A stretch of DNA of 64,000 bases from Adiantum capillus-veneris (lineage: Eukaryota; Streptophyta; Polypodiopsida; Polypodiales; Pteridaceae): assembly GCA_014529385.2 (NCBI GenBank), contig CM043962.1:124852470-124916469 (forward strand), in the 5' to 3' direction. Of this stretch, positions 22,085 to 34,143 are shown in pieces. Below the pieces are notes generated by a model. The model searched no databases. It saw only the letters and a list, made by a program, of their open reading frames with translations, and was not told the origin of the DNA. Position 1 is the stretch's first letter. Every line of letters starts with the position of its first letter. Made by a program: the position numbers and the translations under genes.

Positions 22085-22255
22085 GGTAATGAAAAGCAGG
22101 TCCAATGGAGTAAAAGAGTGCATGACACTCCTCCTATTGAAAAAAAAAATGGAAAAGGAAAAATGACCAAAAAAAAGAGAAAAAAAAAGAAGAAAAAGAA
22201 GAAACACCGTCCTCCTAAAGATATGAATATCTCTAGGCTTAGGGGAGGGCTAATA
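22085..22255 (+). other. gypsy-1 3' UTR and polypurine tract
   Basis: Extremely purine-rich (runs of A, GAAAAAAAAAGAAGAAAAAG), ending in AGGGGAGGGCTAATA at 22241-22255 immediately before the LTR start TGAGTGG. The long A/G stretch may extend the functional polypurine tract. Confidence 0.8.
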
Positions 22256-23235
22256 TGAGTGGTATAAAATTGTAACCATCTTTTTGCCACATTTTTCAGC
22301 CTACTCAACGTCCTCTTTCTTATATGTGTATATATTTTTCTACACTATTAAGTTATCTAGAGTAAATTCCCCCTCTTCGTTTAACCTTTGTGGCGACACA
22401 TACATTGTACTCTTCCCAAAAATGTCACCTTAGTCATATATTTATATTACCACCCTTTTCTTTTTTTCTTTGTAAATAAAAGTAAGCATACAATAACCAA
22501 CTATCTACCCCCAAACTTTCTTACCTCTTGTGAATTAGTAGTAGGAAAATAATATATCCATCTTCCATCCCATATAGATAAATTACCATGGAAAATAAAC
22601 TCTCCACTTGTCTTTACCAAATATTATGGTCCATCTCTACAAGTCTTCTATGCCCCCTACATAGGTGGCCCAATATCTCTTAAAAATATACATATAGTTT
22701 TTCTCCTTTCAAAAAGACTCAAATTGTATATTCTTTTCACAAGAAAATAATATTGGGACCTCCTCTATTTGTTTAAGCATCATACCCTTTTGAAAAAGCA
22801 TGATTCCCCTTGGATGCATACAAGCAAAGGGCCCATACAAGAAGACTTGGAAGCAAAAGGTTCCCTAGCCTAGTGTGGACCTTCCAAACCAAATTCCTTG
22901 GTGCATGGGTGTGAAAAATAGTCCAAATTCATATCAAACATGTTGAGAAGGTCAAATTTTCCTTTTGCAGCATGTCATTCTGAGCTACAGGTAAAACGTT
23001 ATGGTCAAAATAGTGTAAATCTGTCAGATTCGCGGCAAAAGGGAACTGTAAATCAAGTAAATCAAGAGGGTGAGCTCTTATTTTTCCCCTACTCATCTTC
23101 TAGAAGAGCAATGAGTGTTCAAGGTCACTTGCATGTGATGGGACCAACCTAAAGATGCTTTCTAAATGCCAAGACAGACAAGTTGAGATACCCCACAGGA
23201 GCCACCCGTAGGGCCTCATGGTTGGGCCCACCTAC
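22256..23235 (+). repeat. gypsy-1 right (3') LTR, first segment
   Basis: Matches 14107 to about 15090 of the left LTR. It stops at CCCACCTAC where gypsy-2 begins; the LTR resumes at 43764. Confidence 0.93.
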
Positions 23236-24712
23236 TGACGGGAGCAAAGCGAACCCCGAACCCCGACGGCCTCTAAAACACCGGGGACCGAATGGCGCGC
23301 CTCGCGCCTATCATGGTAAAGCAAACAGGGGGCACCACCTAGCTTCATCGGCTAGGACACAAACAACACACCACCATAACAAAGTTTTCATCCAAGAGAG
23401 ATGGATGCTTGGGAGTAATGATGAAGAGGAAAGGGAATGAGATCAAGTGGGAGAGAGAGAGTGAGAGAGAGTGAGGGAGGGGGTATAGCGGCTTAGTACT
23501 TAGGCACCACAAAAGGATGGCGAATCCGCACACCCTTCACACATACACAAGCTCACTCCAAAACACAAGACTAGGTGGCGATTCCGCACACCTCACATGG
23601 GAAAAACATTGCAAGAAAACATTCTCACAAAACCTCAAGCTTTATTTAGAGAATTAGGCGATGAAATGGGGAGCATAGGGTAGGGGAATGAGAAGGGAGA
23701 GAGTGGTAGAGCACATGGCAGATAGGTGGGAGTTGATGGCGAAGACTCGCACGAGGATTATGGCCATCATCCTTCATTTAGTTGCCCTTCATCTTCCATA
23801 GCCAAGGGTGTAGAGGTCATGCTCAAGATAAGCATGGTGATTGCGGTGATGGTGATGGTGATGGTGTGGGTGTGTGTGTGTGCACTAGGCACACACAGTG
23901 TATAGTGTGTTTTTTGGTGATGTTGTGTGTTTTTGTGTGATGGTGACCCCTCTTTATATAGGGGAGGAGGGGGGGGAGAAATTCTAGAATTTAGAAATGA
24001 AGAAATCATTATCTACATAGGCCATGTGACTGTGGGCCCCACTTGTCTGGCTGTGTGTATATGTGCCAGAACAGCAGTCTCATGAGAGAGAGACTAAGAG
24101 AGAGAGATGGGTTGATGAAAAAAAGTGAGAGGTGACATGGAGAATAAAGTAATTACAAGAGGGGAGAGAGGGGAGTATGTTCAGAGGTGAATTTGTGTGC
24201 AGATGTGTGTGAACACAAGAAAAATCAGGTAACCACCGGGTGGGGATGGGTCTGTGGGCACCTTTTTCAGTGAAACTGAGTGTGGGGGAGGTTATTTAGC
24301 TACAAGAAAAGATACATGGCGCCCTTTAGAGAGAGAGGGGGGTATTTGGGTCATGGGATGTGATAGGAGAGAGAAAGAGGGGGTGGGGTATACTATTTTG
24401 GAAGATAGGGTAAGTTGCATGTGAGTTAGGGTGCATTATTGGTGAGTTATAATGCATTATTGGTGAGAGGTGGGGTAGCTTGAGGGGAGAGAGAAAGGAG
24501 AAAGGACAAGGGGAAGAGAGAGGGGGTTGAACTTTTGAGTGGAGGAGAGGAAAAGGGACACACGGCGGGGCAACAAGGTGGGGATGGGCTGCCCCGCAGG
24601 CATGAGGTGGCCTATTTTACCTTTCTCATATATTTACATAATCATACTTTATTTTTTCTCTTACTTTTTCCAATGTATTTTATCACTCCCTCCCTAAGAG
24701 GGGGTTTTCATG
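23236..24712 (-). repeat. gypsy-2 3' LTR (~1.47 kb)
   Basis: Colinear with 30838-32027 plus 43368-43708. Contains a GA tract at 23450-23480, GTGATGGTGATGG repeats near 23845, and on the minus strand a TATA box (CTATATAAAG at 23952-23961). It holds the uninterrupted version of the copia-A target (GGGGTATACTATTTT near 24385). The inner edge is taken where the two LTRs stop matching, after TTTTCATGGG. Small open frames here are repeat artefacts. Confidence 0.9.
23952..23961 (-). promoter_or_regulatory. gypsy-2 LTR TATA box (3' LTR copy)
   Basis: On the minus strand CTATATAAAG, in the transcriptional sense of the element. The functional copy, in the 5' LTR, is at 31578-31587. Confidence 0.55.
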
Positions 24713-24738
24713 GGTTTTCCCCTTTTGGCTAGAGGCAT
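24713..24738 (-). other. gypsy-2 polypurine tract
   Basis: On the minus strand GCCAAAAGGGGAAAA lies between the pol stop and the 3' LTR, the expected place and composition for the plus-strand primer. Confidence 0.6.
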
Positions 24739-27700
24739 TCATGTCTCTAGCTCATCTGTTTGATCATTATCGTCGGAGGTGGTGGCTGATGGTGTGTCCT
24801 CATCTGGAATGTCAATTGGTGGAGCCTGGTCAAATCGAAGAAAATAAGGTTTAAGTCGCCAACCATTTACCCTGGTTTTATGAAGTTTTCCATCAGCCTC
24901 CATAAGCTGGTAGCTTCCATTGGCATACTTTTTCCTGATGATGAAAGGGCCTTCCCATCGGAGTAGGAGTTTCTTATCCTTGCGCGTGTCGAAGTGATTG
25001 TCGTAGCGGAGCACCAACATTCCTTTCTTCAATTCTTTTTTCCGGAGATGCTCGTTAAAGCTAAGCCGTCTATGCTCTGCTTGTGCTGCATAATAATTTA
25101 TTGCTTCTTCTCTGTCCAGCTGCAGTCTTTCCAAGTTGATGATGTGATCTCTCAAATGCATGTTGGGCTGTTGAAGCTGGCTTGCCATTACTCTGAGACT
25201 TTGTAGTTGCACTTCAATGGGCAAGATTGCTTCCTTACCAAATACTAGATGATACGGTGTGAATCCCAAGGATGTACGAAATGACGTTCTGTAGGCCCAT
25301 AAAGCTGGTAGTAGATACTTATCCCAGTCTCCAGGATGATTGTTTACCTGCTTGGTAATAATTTTAGAAACCATTCCATTTACCTTTTCAACTAGGCCAT
25401 TACATTGAGGGTAATATGGTGAAGAGTGCCTCCTTGTAATGCCCAGTTTCTGCATTAATTCTCATACCAAGTCTGCTCTGAAACCTGGTCCTCTATCAGA
25501 TATGATCTCTAAAGGTGTGCCAAACCTACAGCATATGTGCTCGTAGATAAATTTAGCTACCTCTACCGCTATGATTCTAGTGGTGGCTGTAGCCTCTGCC
25601 CATCTAGTCATGTAGTCGACCCCCATGATAATGTAGAATTTTCTTGAGTTTGCCCTAGGTAATGGCCCAATGGCATCAATACCCCATTTTTCAAATGGGC
25701 CATATGAGAGAATAGGTTTCTGTGGTTTAGGCATAAGTGACCTAGTGCCGGCCTTTTGACACAACTTACATGTTTTGCACCAGTGGTGTACATCACGGTT
25801 GAGGCTAGGCCATATGAAGCCTGCCTGCAAGATTTTCCTACTTGTTATGTCTAGGGCAAAGTGACCACCACAAACCCCGTCGTGACAACTAGCAATTACT
25901 CCCGTGATTTCCTGTGAGAGAGGGACCTTCCTGAGTATTTGGTCCTTACCCTTACAGTACAAACCGTCATTGATGAGTCGATACCTTGTGGCCTTCCGCG
26001 TCAGCCATTGCTTCTGTCCCTTTGTTAAATCTGATGGGCATTCCCCTGTTTCCAAAAAATGCATGATGTCAGGCAAGGCATCACTTTCTTGAAAAAGAGG
26101 GAGCTTTAGTTTTATTGCTCCAACCACCACTTTCTGTAGTCTTTCACTTGCTAGGGCATCTGCTTCTTGGTTTTGAGCCCTTGGGATATGGTGTATTTGA
26201 ACTTCTTCAAACTTACCCAACAAGGTTTTTACACCACTTAAGTGACTCCTTAAACTAGGATTCTTGCATTTCCATGCTCCATTTACTTGCCTTACCAGAA
26301 GTAGAGCATCCCCAAATACATTAAGGCGTTGTACACCTTGCGAGACGCACCATTGTAGACCCTTGGTTAGTGCTGCATACTCAGCTTCATTGTTAGAATG
26401 TGAATCTAACAATTGGCCCAATGAAAATACCTTTGTCCCTTTGTCATCAAAGACCACTATGCCTGCAGCTGCTTTGTCGGACGCTCGCTTGTAGGCTCCA
26501 TCAAAGTAGAGAGAGTATGCTCCTTCTACCATCAGTGGTACTGGAGGTAATCGGACTTCTCCTTCCTTAGATTGCTTCTGCTTCCCTTCAAAGACTTGGT
26601 AGGTCATGATTCCCCCCAAACTTGCCCTTGTCGTGCTTTCTACCTGTACCGTGTAGTCAAACTCTTGCAGACAAACTAGCCATTTAGTAATTCTAGCAGA
26701 CACATCCATGTGTTGTACAACATAGGGAAATATTTTATCCGTGGTTAGAATCACAAATTGCTTAGGCAGCAAATATGACCTAAACTTTGTAGTTGCAAAT
26801 CTAAGAAGTGTTCCACATGGGTGAAACCTTTTTCTCCTTCTGTCATCATTCGACTAGAGAAGTAGATTGGCCTCATGAAAGATGTCGCCGTATCCTTTTG
26901 GAGTAGCACAGCCCCCAATGAGTCATCACCAACACTTGAGGTGACATAGAATTTTTCATCCCACTTAGGTGGTGAGATAGTTGGCAGAGTGGCTAAGACC
27001 TCCTTTACCTTGTTGTAGTGATGTTCGCTTTCTTCGTCCCAAGTGAAAGTTGATCTTTGAGTGAGTTGTTGCAGTGGTAGAACAATTTGTGATAGTAGAT
27101 GTATGAATCTACTTAAGTACCTCATCTTCTGTAGAAAAGAGACCAGTTGACGTGCGGTCGTTGGTGAAGGTAGGGCTATGAGTGCGGACACCTTACCTGG
27201 GTCGGCATTAATACCTTTTGCTGAAATTTCATGGCCTAGTAGAATGACTTTACTCTCCCCAATGTTGCATTTATCCACATTTAATTGCCCACCTAGGCTC
27301 TGCAACCTGGCCAAACCTTCAGTTACCTTTTCTAAATGTGAAATACGCGAGCTATATATACAAAAATCATCAATGAACACTCTTATGGATGTTCCAAAGA
27401 ACGGTTGAAAAACATATGTGACATATCTTTGGAATGTGGCAGGTGCATTTGTGAAACCAAATGGCATAACCCTGTATGAAAAACAACCCCATGGCGTGAT
27501 AAAAGTGGTTTTTAGCTGATCTTTGAAGGCTATGCGTATTTGAAAGTATCCAGAATAACCATCACAGACGGTATAGCATTCAAAACCCGCTACTTCATTC
27601 AGAATTTCATCCAAGAAAGGGAGAGGAAAGTGGTCTCTCTTTGTAGCTGCATTTAGTGGTTTGTAGTCAACACAGACTCTCCACTTACCATTCTTTTTAG

Positions 27701-29981
27701 GCGTCACCACTACGGGTGACACACATTCTGAGTTTTCTACAGGATAGATGAATCCCGCCTCCAGCAGTTTCCTTACCTCGGCCAAGAGTGCCTTTTCTTG
27801 TATGACCCCCAGTCGTCGTAGCTTTTGCACAACTGGTTTTACCCCTTCCTTCAGCTTAATATGATGTTCCACCACTGTAATGCCTGTGATTCTTTCATAG
27901 TTGTCAATGAACAGATTAGGAAATCCCATCAACATTTGCAAAAAACTATCTTTCTCCTTAAGTGTTAATTCCGTAGACAACATACCCTTCAACCTACTTC
28001 CTCCTAGGCCAAGTGATTTGCTCTCCTCTTCATTGGGTTGCCCTTTTGGTGATGGATCACCAGTTGTGCTTACCCTTTGTGGATCCTTCATAATGATACC
28101 CATCACATCAATGGAACTATCACTTTCGTCGGTGGATGTGGTCTCCTCCTCAGAACTGGAAGATTCGCTAGTGGTTTCATCTGCCGATGTTTCCAGATTC
28201 ATTTGCTTCTGCTTGCCAATCCTCACATCGTAGTAGATTGTCTCCCCTTTCTTACCGGTCATGCGTAGAAGGCCAGTACCCCAATCCTGTTTTGCCTTCA
28301 TGGCCATCAACCATGGCCTTCCCAAAATTAGTGGATAGCCCTCCCCCTTAGTAGGCATTACAAGAACATCTACCTCTACCTCAGTGTTGAAAGCTTTTAT
28401 TTTCACGGCACTTACCACACCCACACACTTTACTTTTGCGTTGTTTGCCATCTTTGCCTTGCATGGAGACGGCCTGTCAACCTCGAGCCCTAATCGAAGC
28501 ATCATAGCTTCGCTCATTACACAGATTTGTGCACCTCCATCAATGTAGGTGTTTCCAAACCTCTTTCCTTTTATGTTTATGTCGACAATTGAAAGGATGT
28601 CATCCATGTTGCATCCCGAAATTGCTCCGGCTACCTTTGTTTTGGAGCGTCTTGTACTTACCATTTTAGACCATTGTTGCCTTACTTTTGGTGCAAGATG
28701 TAGCAGCTGTGGCCATGTAATCTTCGGTCCTTGCTCTGCCACATCCAATGTTAGATCATAGGGCTTAGAACTTTCCCCTAGCTGGAAGTCGGTGATGCCC
28801 AATTTCCGTCGTGGCCTGGATGGCCTCTTGCTAGTTTCTCCTCTCATGCTTCTCTCATCATCTGATTGTGTAGCTTTCTCCCTCCTAGCTCTTTTCACAG
28901 TCATGGCTTCAAGTGGTTCTAAAAAGGTTACCTTCTCCTTACCCTTGTCCCTCTCCTTTGCTCTGGGTGGATCCACTACTACGGCTTTTCCTTTCTCTTC
29001 TAGCCTTATGATGTTTACAGGGCGATCAGGTGGTGGGGCTGGTGGAAGAGGTGGGATGGATGCTTGTAGTGGTGTCTGGGGTGGACGTAGAATTTGTGTT
29101 GGTGGGGGTGGTGCTCGGGGTGGGGGTGTTCTTTCTCTAGGGGGTGAAAATTGGTTCCTCCTTCCTCCTCTATTATAGTTTTGTCGTGGTTTGGGACAGT
29201 AGTACATACCGTGACCATCTTCTCCGCAGTTGTAGCAATGATACTCCCTATTTTGTCGTCGTGCTCTTCCAGGGTCTTGATCTCTTTCTTGACTCCTCCC
29301 TTGCTGTATTAAGTGGACAGACAAATTCTGCAGTTGGTTAGTAATATGGGCCAACATATCTTGTTGGTCATCTCTTACCCCAAGAGCCGGTGGTGGTGGT
29401 ATGGTGGTTGTCGTAGTTGCTGGTCGACGCGATGTTCTTGCTTCTGTTGACTCGGTTTCTTTGGATTTCATTCGCAGCTTCTTGTCCTTAAGGCGAGCAA
29501 TCTCAATGGCTAACTCGTACGTAGCCGGGAATCTACCTTTCACCTTCTCCTTGAGAAGCGGCCATAAGCCATGCGTGAACCGATCTTTTTTTAGGAAATC
29601 GGGTGCGGCTTCCCCCCTTTCCAGTGACTCAACCCACCGTTCCCACAAATCCACAAATTTGGACTCATAGGTGGCATATTCTAAAAGACCCTCCTGCTTC
29701 AAGTCTCTCAACTTGTCTCACAACTTTTCTGAAGTGGTACCTCCCCCAAAGCGCCTCTTAAAAGCGGTTTTTAAGGGTTCCCAGTCATCCTTGGTTGCTT
29801 GTGGAAGTGCATTGTACCATGATCTAACTTCTAGCTTCATGAGATGCTTAAAGATTCTAACCCGGGATTCATCCGTATCTCTGTTGCTCACTACACATGC
29901 TACTTCAAAGTCATCTAGGAAGTCTGTTACCAAATCCTCCCCCTTCTTTCCTTTAAATGTTGGAAATGCTACACTTTCCAT
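24739..29981 (-). pseudogene. gypsy-2 gag-pol polyprotein
   Basis: Starts at ATG 29981 (MESVAFPTFKGKKGED), which aligns with the gypsy-4 gag start; an ATG ten codons earlier is also in frame. Gag is broken by TGA at 29718-29720 where relatives have Trp. CCHC is CYNCGEDGHGMYYC. Gag runs in one frame into protease (YIDGGAQICVMS), RT (CDGYSGYFQIR, VMPFGFTNAPATF, FIDDFCIYSS) and RNase H, to a frameshift near 26780. Then come the second RNase H (YFDGAYKRASDKAAAGI, NNEAEYAAL, NQEADALASE), the integrase zinc finger (HHWCKTCKLCQ), WGIDAIGPL and ISDRGPGFRADLV. A TGA follows at 25462-25464, then YYPQCNGLVEKVNG and an acidic C-terminus at 24739. Only three lesions interrupt about 1750 codons. Confidence 0.93.
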
Positions 29982-30064
29982 GATCACTGAGAGAGAGCTA
30001 GAAAGACACACTGCTTAACTTGCAAAAGTTTTTTTCTTCTTTACAAGGAGGCGTGTATACCCTC

Positions 30065-30283
30065 TTATACTAGGACATAGATTACAACTTCAAACGGTAC
30101 ATTGCCTTGTACCAAAGGTAGGACAAATGGTTGATCTGATGCCAGAACCTCAAAAAATTTCTCCCCACCCAGCATGGTGTCAATGACGTGCTGGTAGTGA
30201 GCCTTCAAATCCAGTATTACCTTGACTGAGCGTACACGTGTTGGTATGTGTGATCTGTCTTGAGGTAGGTTGTACTGATTCAT
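30065..30283 (-). CDS. ORF0 homologue of gypsy-2
   Basis: A 72-codon intact frame between the leader and gag. Its layout matches gypsy-1 and gypsy-4 ORF0: basic start with R-x-R, VKVILDLK strand, helix with Q and ML-GG, EVLA, then PFVLPLV and FEVVIYVLV at the C-terminus. It has the same length as the gypsy-4 protein (about 73) and sits in the same place relative to gag. The sequence is divergent, so homology rests on spacing and on the conserved G, E-h-L, P-x-h-h-P and F-x-V positions. Role unknown; no zinc, membrane or nuclease motif is visible. Confidence 0.55.
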   Translation of the reverse strand: MNQYNLPQDRSHIPTRVRSVKVILDLKAHYQHVIDTMLGGEKFFEVLASDQPFVLPLVQGNVPFEVVIYVLV

Positions 30284-30300
30284 GTGAAGCTTAGAGGTGC

Positions 30301-30525
30301 TTAGTCACTGTCCAAACTTGTGGGAGAGGGTGGTGTTCTTTCCTGAAACAAACTCAGTAGATCCCTAGTTTCTCTAGTGAGAGTGTGAGCCAATGATTCC
30401 GTTATCTGTGCTGCAGCATCAGGTGTGACTTGAAAACTGACTGTGATAATTACCTCAGTGACTTGAGTTACCCGATTCTCCAAGTAGAATAGTGTTAATC
30501 CTCTATTGTGTAGAGCTCCTTCCAT
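30301..30525 (-). CDS. Small leader frame 2 of gypsy-2, unknown
   Basis: A 74-codon frame (MEGALHNRGLTLFYLENR..., ending RTPPSPTSLDSD) immediately upstream of ORF0. It contains VTEVIITVSFQVTP and a helical AAAQITESLAHTL. It might be a second, more diverged ORF0-like unit, as gypsy-1 has two, but the match is weak. It overlaps the next upstream frame by about 30 bp. It may be chance. Confidence 0.3.
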   Translation of the reverse strand: MEGALHNRGLTLFYLENRVTQVTEVIITVSFQVTPDAAAQITESLAHTLTRETRDLLSLFQERTPPSPTSLDSD

Positions 30526-30766
30526 TTTGTTGTTGTGGGTTGGTTATAGGTTGTGGACATGGTTTCGACCTTCTCCTTCTTCTTCTTGGCACTTGGCCTA
30601 TGTATATCCACTGGGTTTGGCATGTTGGTTGACTCTCCCACTGCAAATCGATTACCGTTACACCTGGCACTCGAGCTTCGATGAGGATGCGGAGTTCGTC
30701 TAGTTGTGCTTGGAGCTCTTCTTCTTCTGTCGTCCAATTAGCAAATCCTGCTAGCCATTCATCCAT
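30495..30766 (-). CDS. Small leader frame 3 of gypsy-2, unknown
   Basis: First ATG after the primer site (30766), 87 codons, MDEWLAGFANWTTEEEELQA..., acidic then basic (RRRRRRSKP). It begins close to the tRNA-like segment. No family recognised; it could be an untranslated-leader accident. Confidence 0.3.
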
Positions 30767-30835
30767 TCACAATAGTTTAGGGGTTTCAGTCTTGTAAACT
30801 GAAGGTCTTGAGTTCGATCCTTAGTGGGGGCACCA
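30767..30835 (+). other. gypsy-2 primer site extended into a tRNA-Thr-like sequence
   Basis: Read on the + strand, this ends GGGGGCACCA two bases before the LTR, as the 3' end of a tRNA would. The segment continues back as a T arm (GAGTTCGATCC), a variable loop (AGGTC) and an anticodon arm, TCAGT-CTTGTAA-ACTGA, whose 7-nt loop gives anticodon UGU (Thr). A weaker D-arm-like TAGTTTAGGGG precedes it. The 5' acceptor strand is missing. On the element's own (minus) strand the first 18 nt are the primer site. Not a functional tRNA gene. Confidence 0.75.
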
Positions 30836-31047
30836 AATGACGGGAGAAAACTGAACCCCGAGCCCTGACGGCCTCTAAAACACCAGGGACCGAATGGCGT
30901 GCCTCGAGCGTGTCATGGTAAAGCAAACAGGGGGCACCACCTAGCTTCAGCGGCTAGGACGCAAACAACAAACCACCATAACAAAGTTTTCATCCAAGAG
31001 AGATGGATGCTTGGGAGTAATGATGAAGAGGAAAGGGAATGAGATCA

Positions 31048-31049
<2 letters not shown>

Positions 31050-31103
<54 letters not shown>
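31050..31103. repeat. (GA)n microsatellite in the gypsy-2 5' LTR
   Basis: About 27 GA units, expanded relative to the homologous interrupted tract near 23450-23480 in the other LTR. Confidence 0.95.
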
Positions 31104-31106
<3 letters not shown>

Positions 31107-31577
31107 GAGAGGGGGTATAGCGGCTTAGTACTTAGGCACCACAAAAGGATGGCGAATCCGCACACCCTTCACACATACACAAGCTCACTCCAAAACACAA
31201 GACTAGGTGGCGATTCCGCACACCTCACATGGGCAAAACATTGCAAGAAAACATTCTCACAAAACCTCAAGCTTTATTTAGAGAATTAGGCGATGAAATG
31301 GGGAGCATAGGGTAGGGGAATGAGAAGGGAGAGAGTGGTAGAGCACATGGCGGATAGGTGGGAGTTGATGGCGAAGACTCGCACGAGGATTATGGACATC
31401 ATCCTTCATTTAGTTGCCCTTCATCTTCCATAGCCAAGGGTGTAGAGGTCATGCTCAAGACAAGCATGGTGATTGCGGTGATGGTGATGGTGTGGGTGTG
31501 TGTGTGTGCACTAGGCACACACAGTGTATAGTGTGTTTTTTGGTGATGTTGTGTGTTTTTGTGTGATGGTGACCCCT

Positions 31578-31587
31578 CTTTATATAG
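31578..31587 (-). promoter_or_regulatory. gypsy-2 5' LTR TATA box
   Basis: CTATATAAAG on the minus strand, identical to the 3' LTR copy and oriented toward gag. It is the likely core promoter of the element. Confidence 0.55.
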
Positions 31588-32027
31588 GGGAGGAGGGGGG
31601 GGAGAAATTCTAGAATTTAGAAATGAAGAAATCATTATCTACATAGGCCATGTGACTGTGGGCCCCACTTGTCTGGCTGTGTGTATATGTGCCAGAACAG
31701 CAGTCTCATGAGAGAGGGACTAAGAGAGAGAGATGGGTTGATGAAAAAAAGTGAGAGGTGACATGGAGAATAAAGTAATTACAAGAGGGGAGAGAGGGGA
31801 GTGTGTTCAGAGGTGAATCTGTGTGCAGATGTGTGTGAACACAAGAAAAATCAGGTAACCACCGGGTGGGGATGGGTCTGTGGGCACCTTTTTCAGTGAA
31901 ACTGAGTGTGTGTGAGTGTGGGGGAGGTTATTTAGCTACAAGACAAGAGGCGTGGCGCCCTTTAGAGAGAGAGGGGGGTATTTGGGTCATGGTATATGAT
32001 AGGAGAGAGAAAGAGGGGGTGGGGTAT

Positions 32028-32214
32028 TGTTGGGATCGGAGAGCACACACACAGAGAGCAAGCACGAAGAAGGAGATAGACGCAGTGTGTGGCGGGGCGG
32101 TACTCGCACTACAATGTGTAGTTGTGAGTATAGTTATTATGAATGAGTAAATGAAAGGGTGTACATGGGCGGCTGAACAACGGGCAGCCGGGCACACGGG
32201 CCTTTAACCCAACA
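32028..32214 (-). repeat. copia-A 3' LTR (187 bp)
   Basis: TG...CA ends, 3 differences from 43176-43362. Adjoins a minus-strand polypurine tract at 32215-32226. Confidence 0.96.
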
Positions 32215-32269
32215 ATCTCCCACTTAAAGGCAGTGTGCCTTTAAAGTGGCCAAAGTACAGCAAAAGAAG

Positions 32270-34138
32270 TCAAGCCATACCCATCAGCGATCTGCAGTGT
32301 GCAAACCACTGTGAGGCTAACGACTTCGTGAGTAGATCAGCAGGGTTATCGTCAGTGTGTACTTTGACAAGCTCTATGGGCTTGTCCTCTAGCACCTCTC
32401 GTATGAAGTGATACCTCACCTCAATGTGCTTTGTCTTCGCATGGAAGACAGGATTCCGTGCCAACGCTATAGCACTCTGGCTATCACAATGTAGAATCGG
32501 AGCATCACCAGCCATACCAAGATCTCCCACTAGTGGTGAGAGCCATACGGCCTCCTTGGCAGCCTCAGTGGCAGCCATATATTCAGCCTCTGTAGTGCTC
32601 AAAGCAACGCATGGTTGTAAACGTGATGCCCACGAAACCGGTCCACCTGCAACTGTGAACACATAGCCGCTAGTAGACTTCCTCGAGTCTACTGACCCTG
32701 CATAGTCTGAATCTGTATATCCGCAAACAGACATATCCTTCTCACCATAACATAGGGACAACTCTGAAGTCCCTCTCAAGTATCTGAGAATACCTCTCAC
32801 TGCATCCCAATGATGCTTGCCCGGGTTAGACATGTACCTGCTAACCACACCAACTGCATGAGCAAGATCTGGACGCGTAGCCACCATGGCATACATCAAG
32901 GAACCAACAGCTGACGCATAGGGAATCTGAGACATCTCTGTAGTCTCCAAATCTGTTTGAGGGCAGTCATCATGGCTGAGTTTTACATATGGAGGCAATG
33001 GGGTACTAATGGCCTTCCCCCCTTCCATATGAAAACACTCAAGCACCCTGTCAATGTACTCTTTCTGACTAAGAAAGAGCATCTTGCGAGAACGATCACG
33101 AGTGATCCGCATACCCAAAATATGACTGGCATCCCCAAGATCCTTCATGGAAAAGGTCGCATGTAGCCTATGTTTCAAGGCATCCACATCAGAAATACAC
33201 TTCCCTGCGATCAGCATGTCATCCACATACAAAACCAAAACAATAAGACTACCATCTGCAGCCTTGCGAGTATAGAGGCATGGGTCCTCATAACTGCGTA
33301 CATAGCCCAATGAACTCATGAATGCATCAAACTTACGATACCATTCACGAGATGATTGCTTCAGCCCATACAAGGTCTTAAGAAGCCAGCATACCATCTT
33401 CTTTGAACCATGAATAACAAACCCACTTGGTTGCTCCATGTACAAATCCTCGTGCAAGTCCAGATGTAAGAAAGCTGTCTTTACATCCATTTGCTTCAAC
33501 TCCATGTCTTCTGTAGCTACCAAGCCAAACAACATACGCAAAGTAGACATCTTCACCACTGGGGAGAAGATCTCGTCAAAATCAATGCCCTTCTGTTGCT
33601 TGAATCCTTTAGCCACAAGCCTTGCTTTGTACCTAGGCTTTGCATCCATTGAACACAATTTTATCTTGTAAACCCACTTGCATGGTAGTGCCTTCTTACC
33701 CTTTGGCAAAGGAGTAAGCTCCCACATTTCATTTTGGATCAACGAATCCATCTCTGACTGCATAGCCTGCTCCCACTTGAGCTTGTCAACACTAGACATG
33801 GCCTCATCATAACATGATGGCTCCCCGCAATCAGTCAACAATACATAATCCATAGAAGGCACAAAACGCTGAGGCTGTCTTGCACGCCGCTCTGAACGCC
33901 TCAAAGACTGTGCAGGAGGTGCATCTGGCTATCCTACATCTACATGATCTCCCAACAAGGGCTGATCTTCCACTTGAGGGTCAATGGGCTGCCCACGAGC
34001 AGCCATGGGACCATCATACCGATGACCATCCTCCTCAAATATCACACGCCGAACCTCAACCGTTCGCGGTGATGCTCTATACATAGAGTCCTCATGAAAA
34101 ACAACATCATGACTGCGCACAATCTTCCTGTCAATAGG
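32270..34138 (-). pseudogene. copia-A pol, downstream part: RT and RNase H
   Basis: Continues the frame broken by copia-B at 34143. A linker region (HEDSMYRASPRTVEVRRV) is followed by a TAG at 33929-33931 and then a 544-codon open frame. RT shows WELTPLPKGKKALPCKWVYK, ARLVAKGFKQQKGIDF, MDVKTAFLHLDLHEDLYM, LYGLKQSSREWY and the catalytic YVDDMLIAG near 33215. RNase H shows YTDSDYAGSVDSRKSTSGY and STTEAEYMAATEAAKE, with the copia end motif NPADLLTKSL at about 32340. Apart from the single TAG and the nested insertion, the frame is intact, so the copy is young. Confidence 0.95.
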
Positions 34139-34143
34139 ATCCC

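Larger units (their letters stand above)
30838..32027 (-). repeat. gypsy-2 5' LTR, first segment
   Basis: Matches 23236 to 24387 of the 3' LTR, with an expanded GA run at 31050-31103. It stops at GGGGTAT, where copia-A entered, and continues at 43368. Minus-strand TATA box at 31578-31587. Confidence 0.93.

Noticed and set aside
23767-24009. An ~80-codon minus-strand frame in both gypsy-2 LTRs (also 31399-31635)
   Set aside because: Made of THTHT and ITITI runs from GT and GAT repeats; a simple-sequence artefact over the LTR promoter.
30767-30835. A functional tRNA-Thr gene
   Set aside because: The 5' acceptor strand is absent, and the CCA end is encoded and placed exactly at a retrotransposon primer site.
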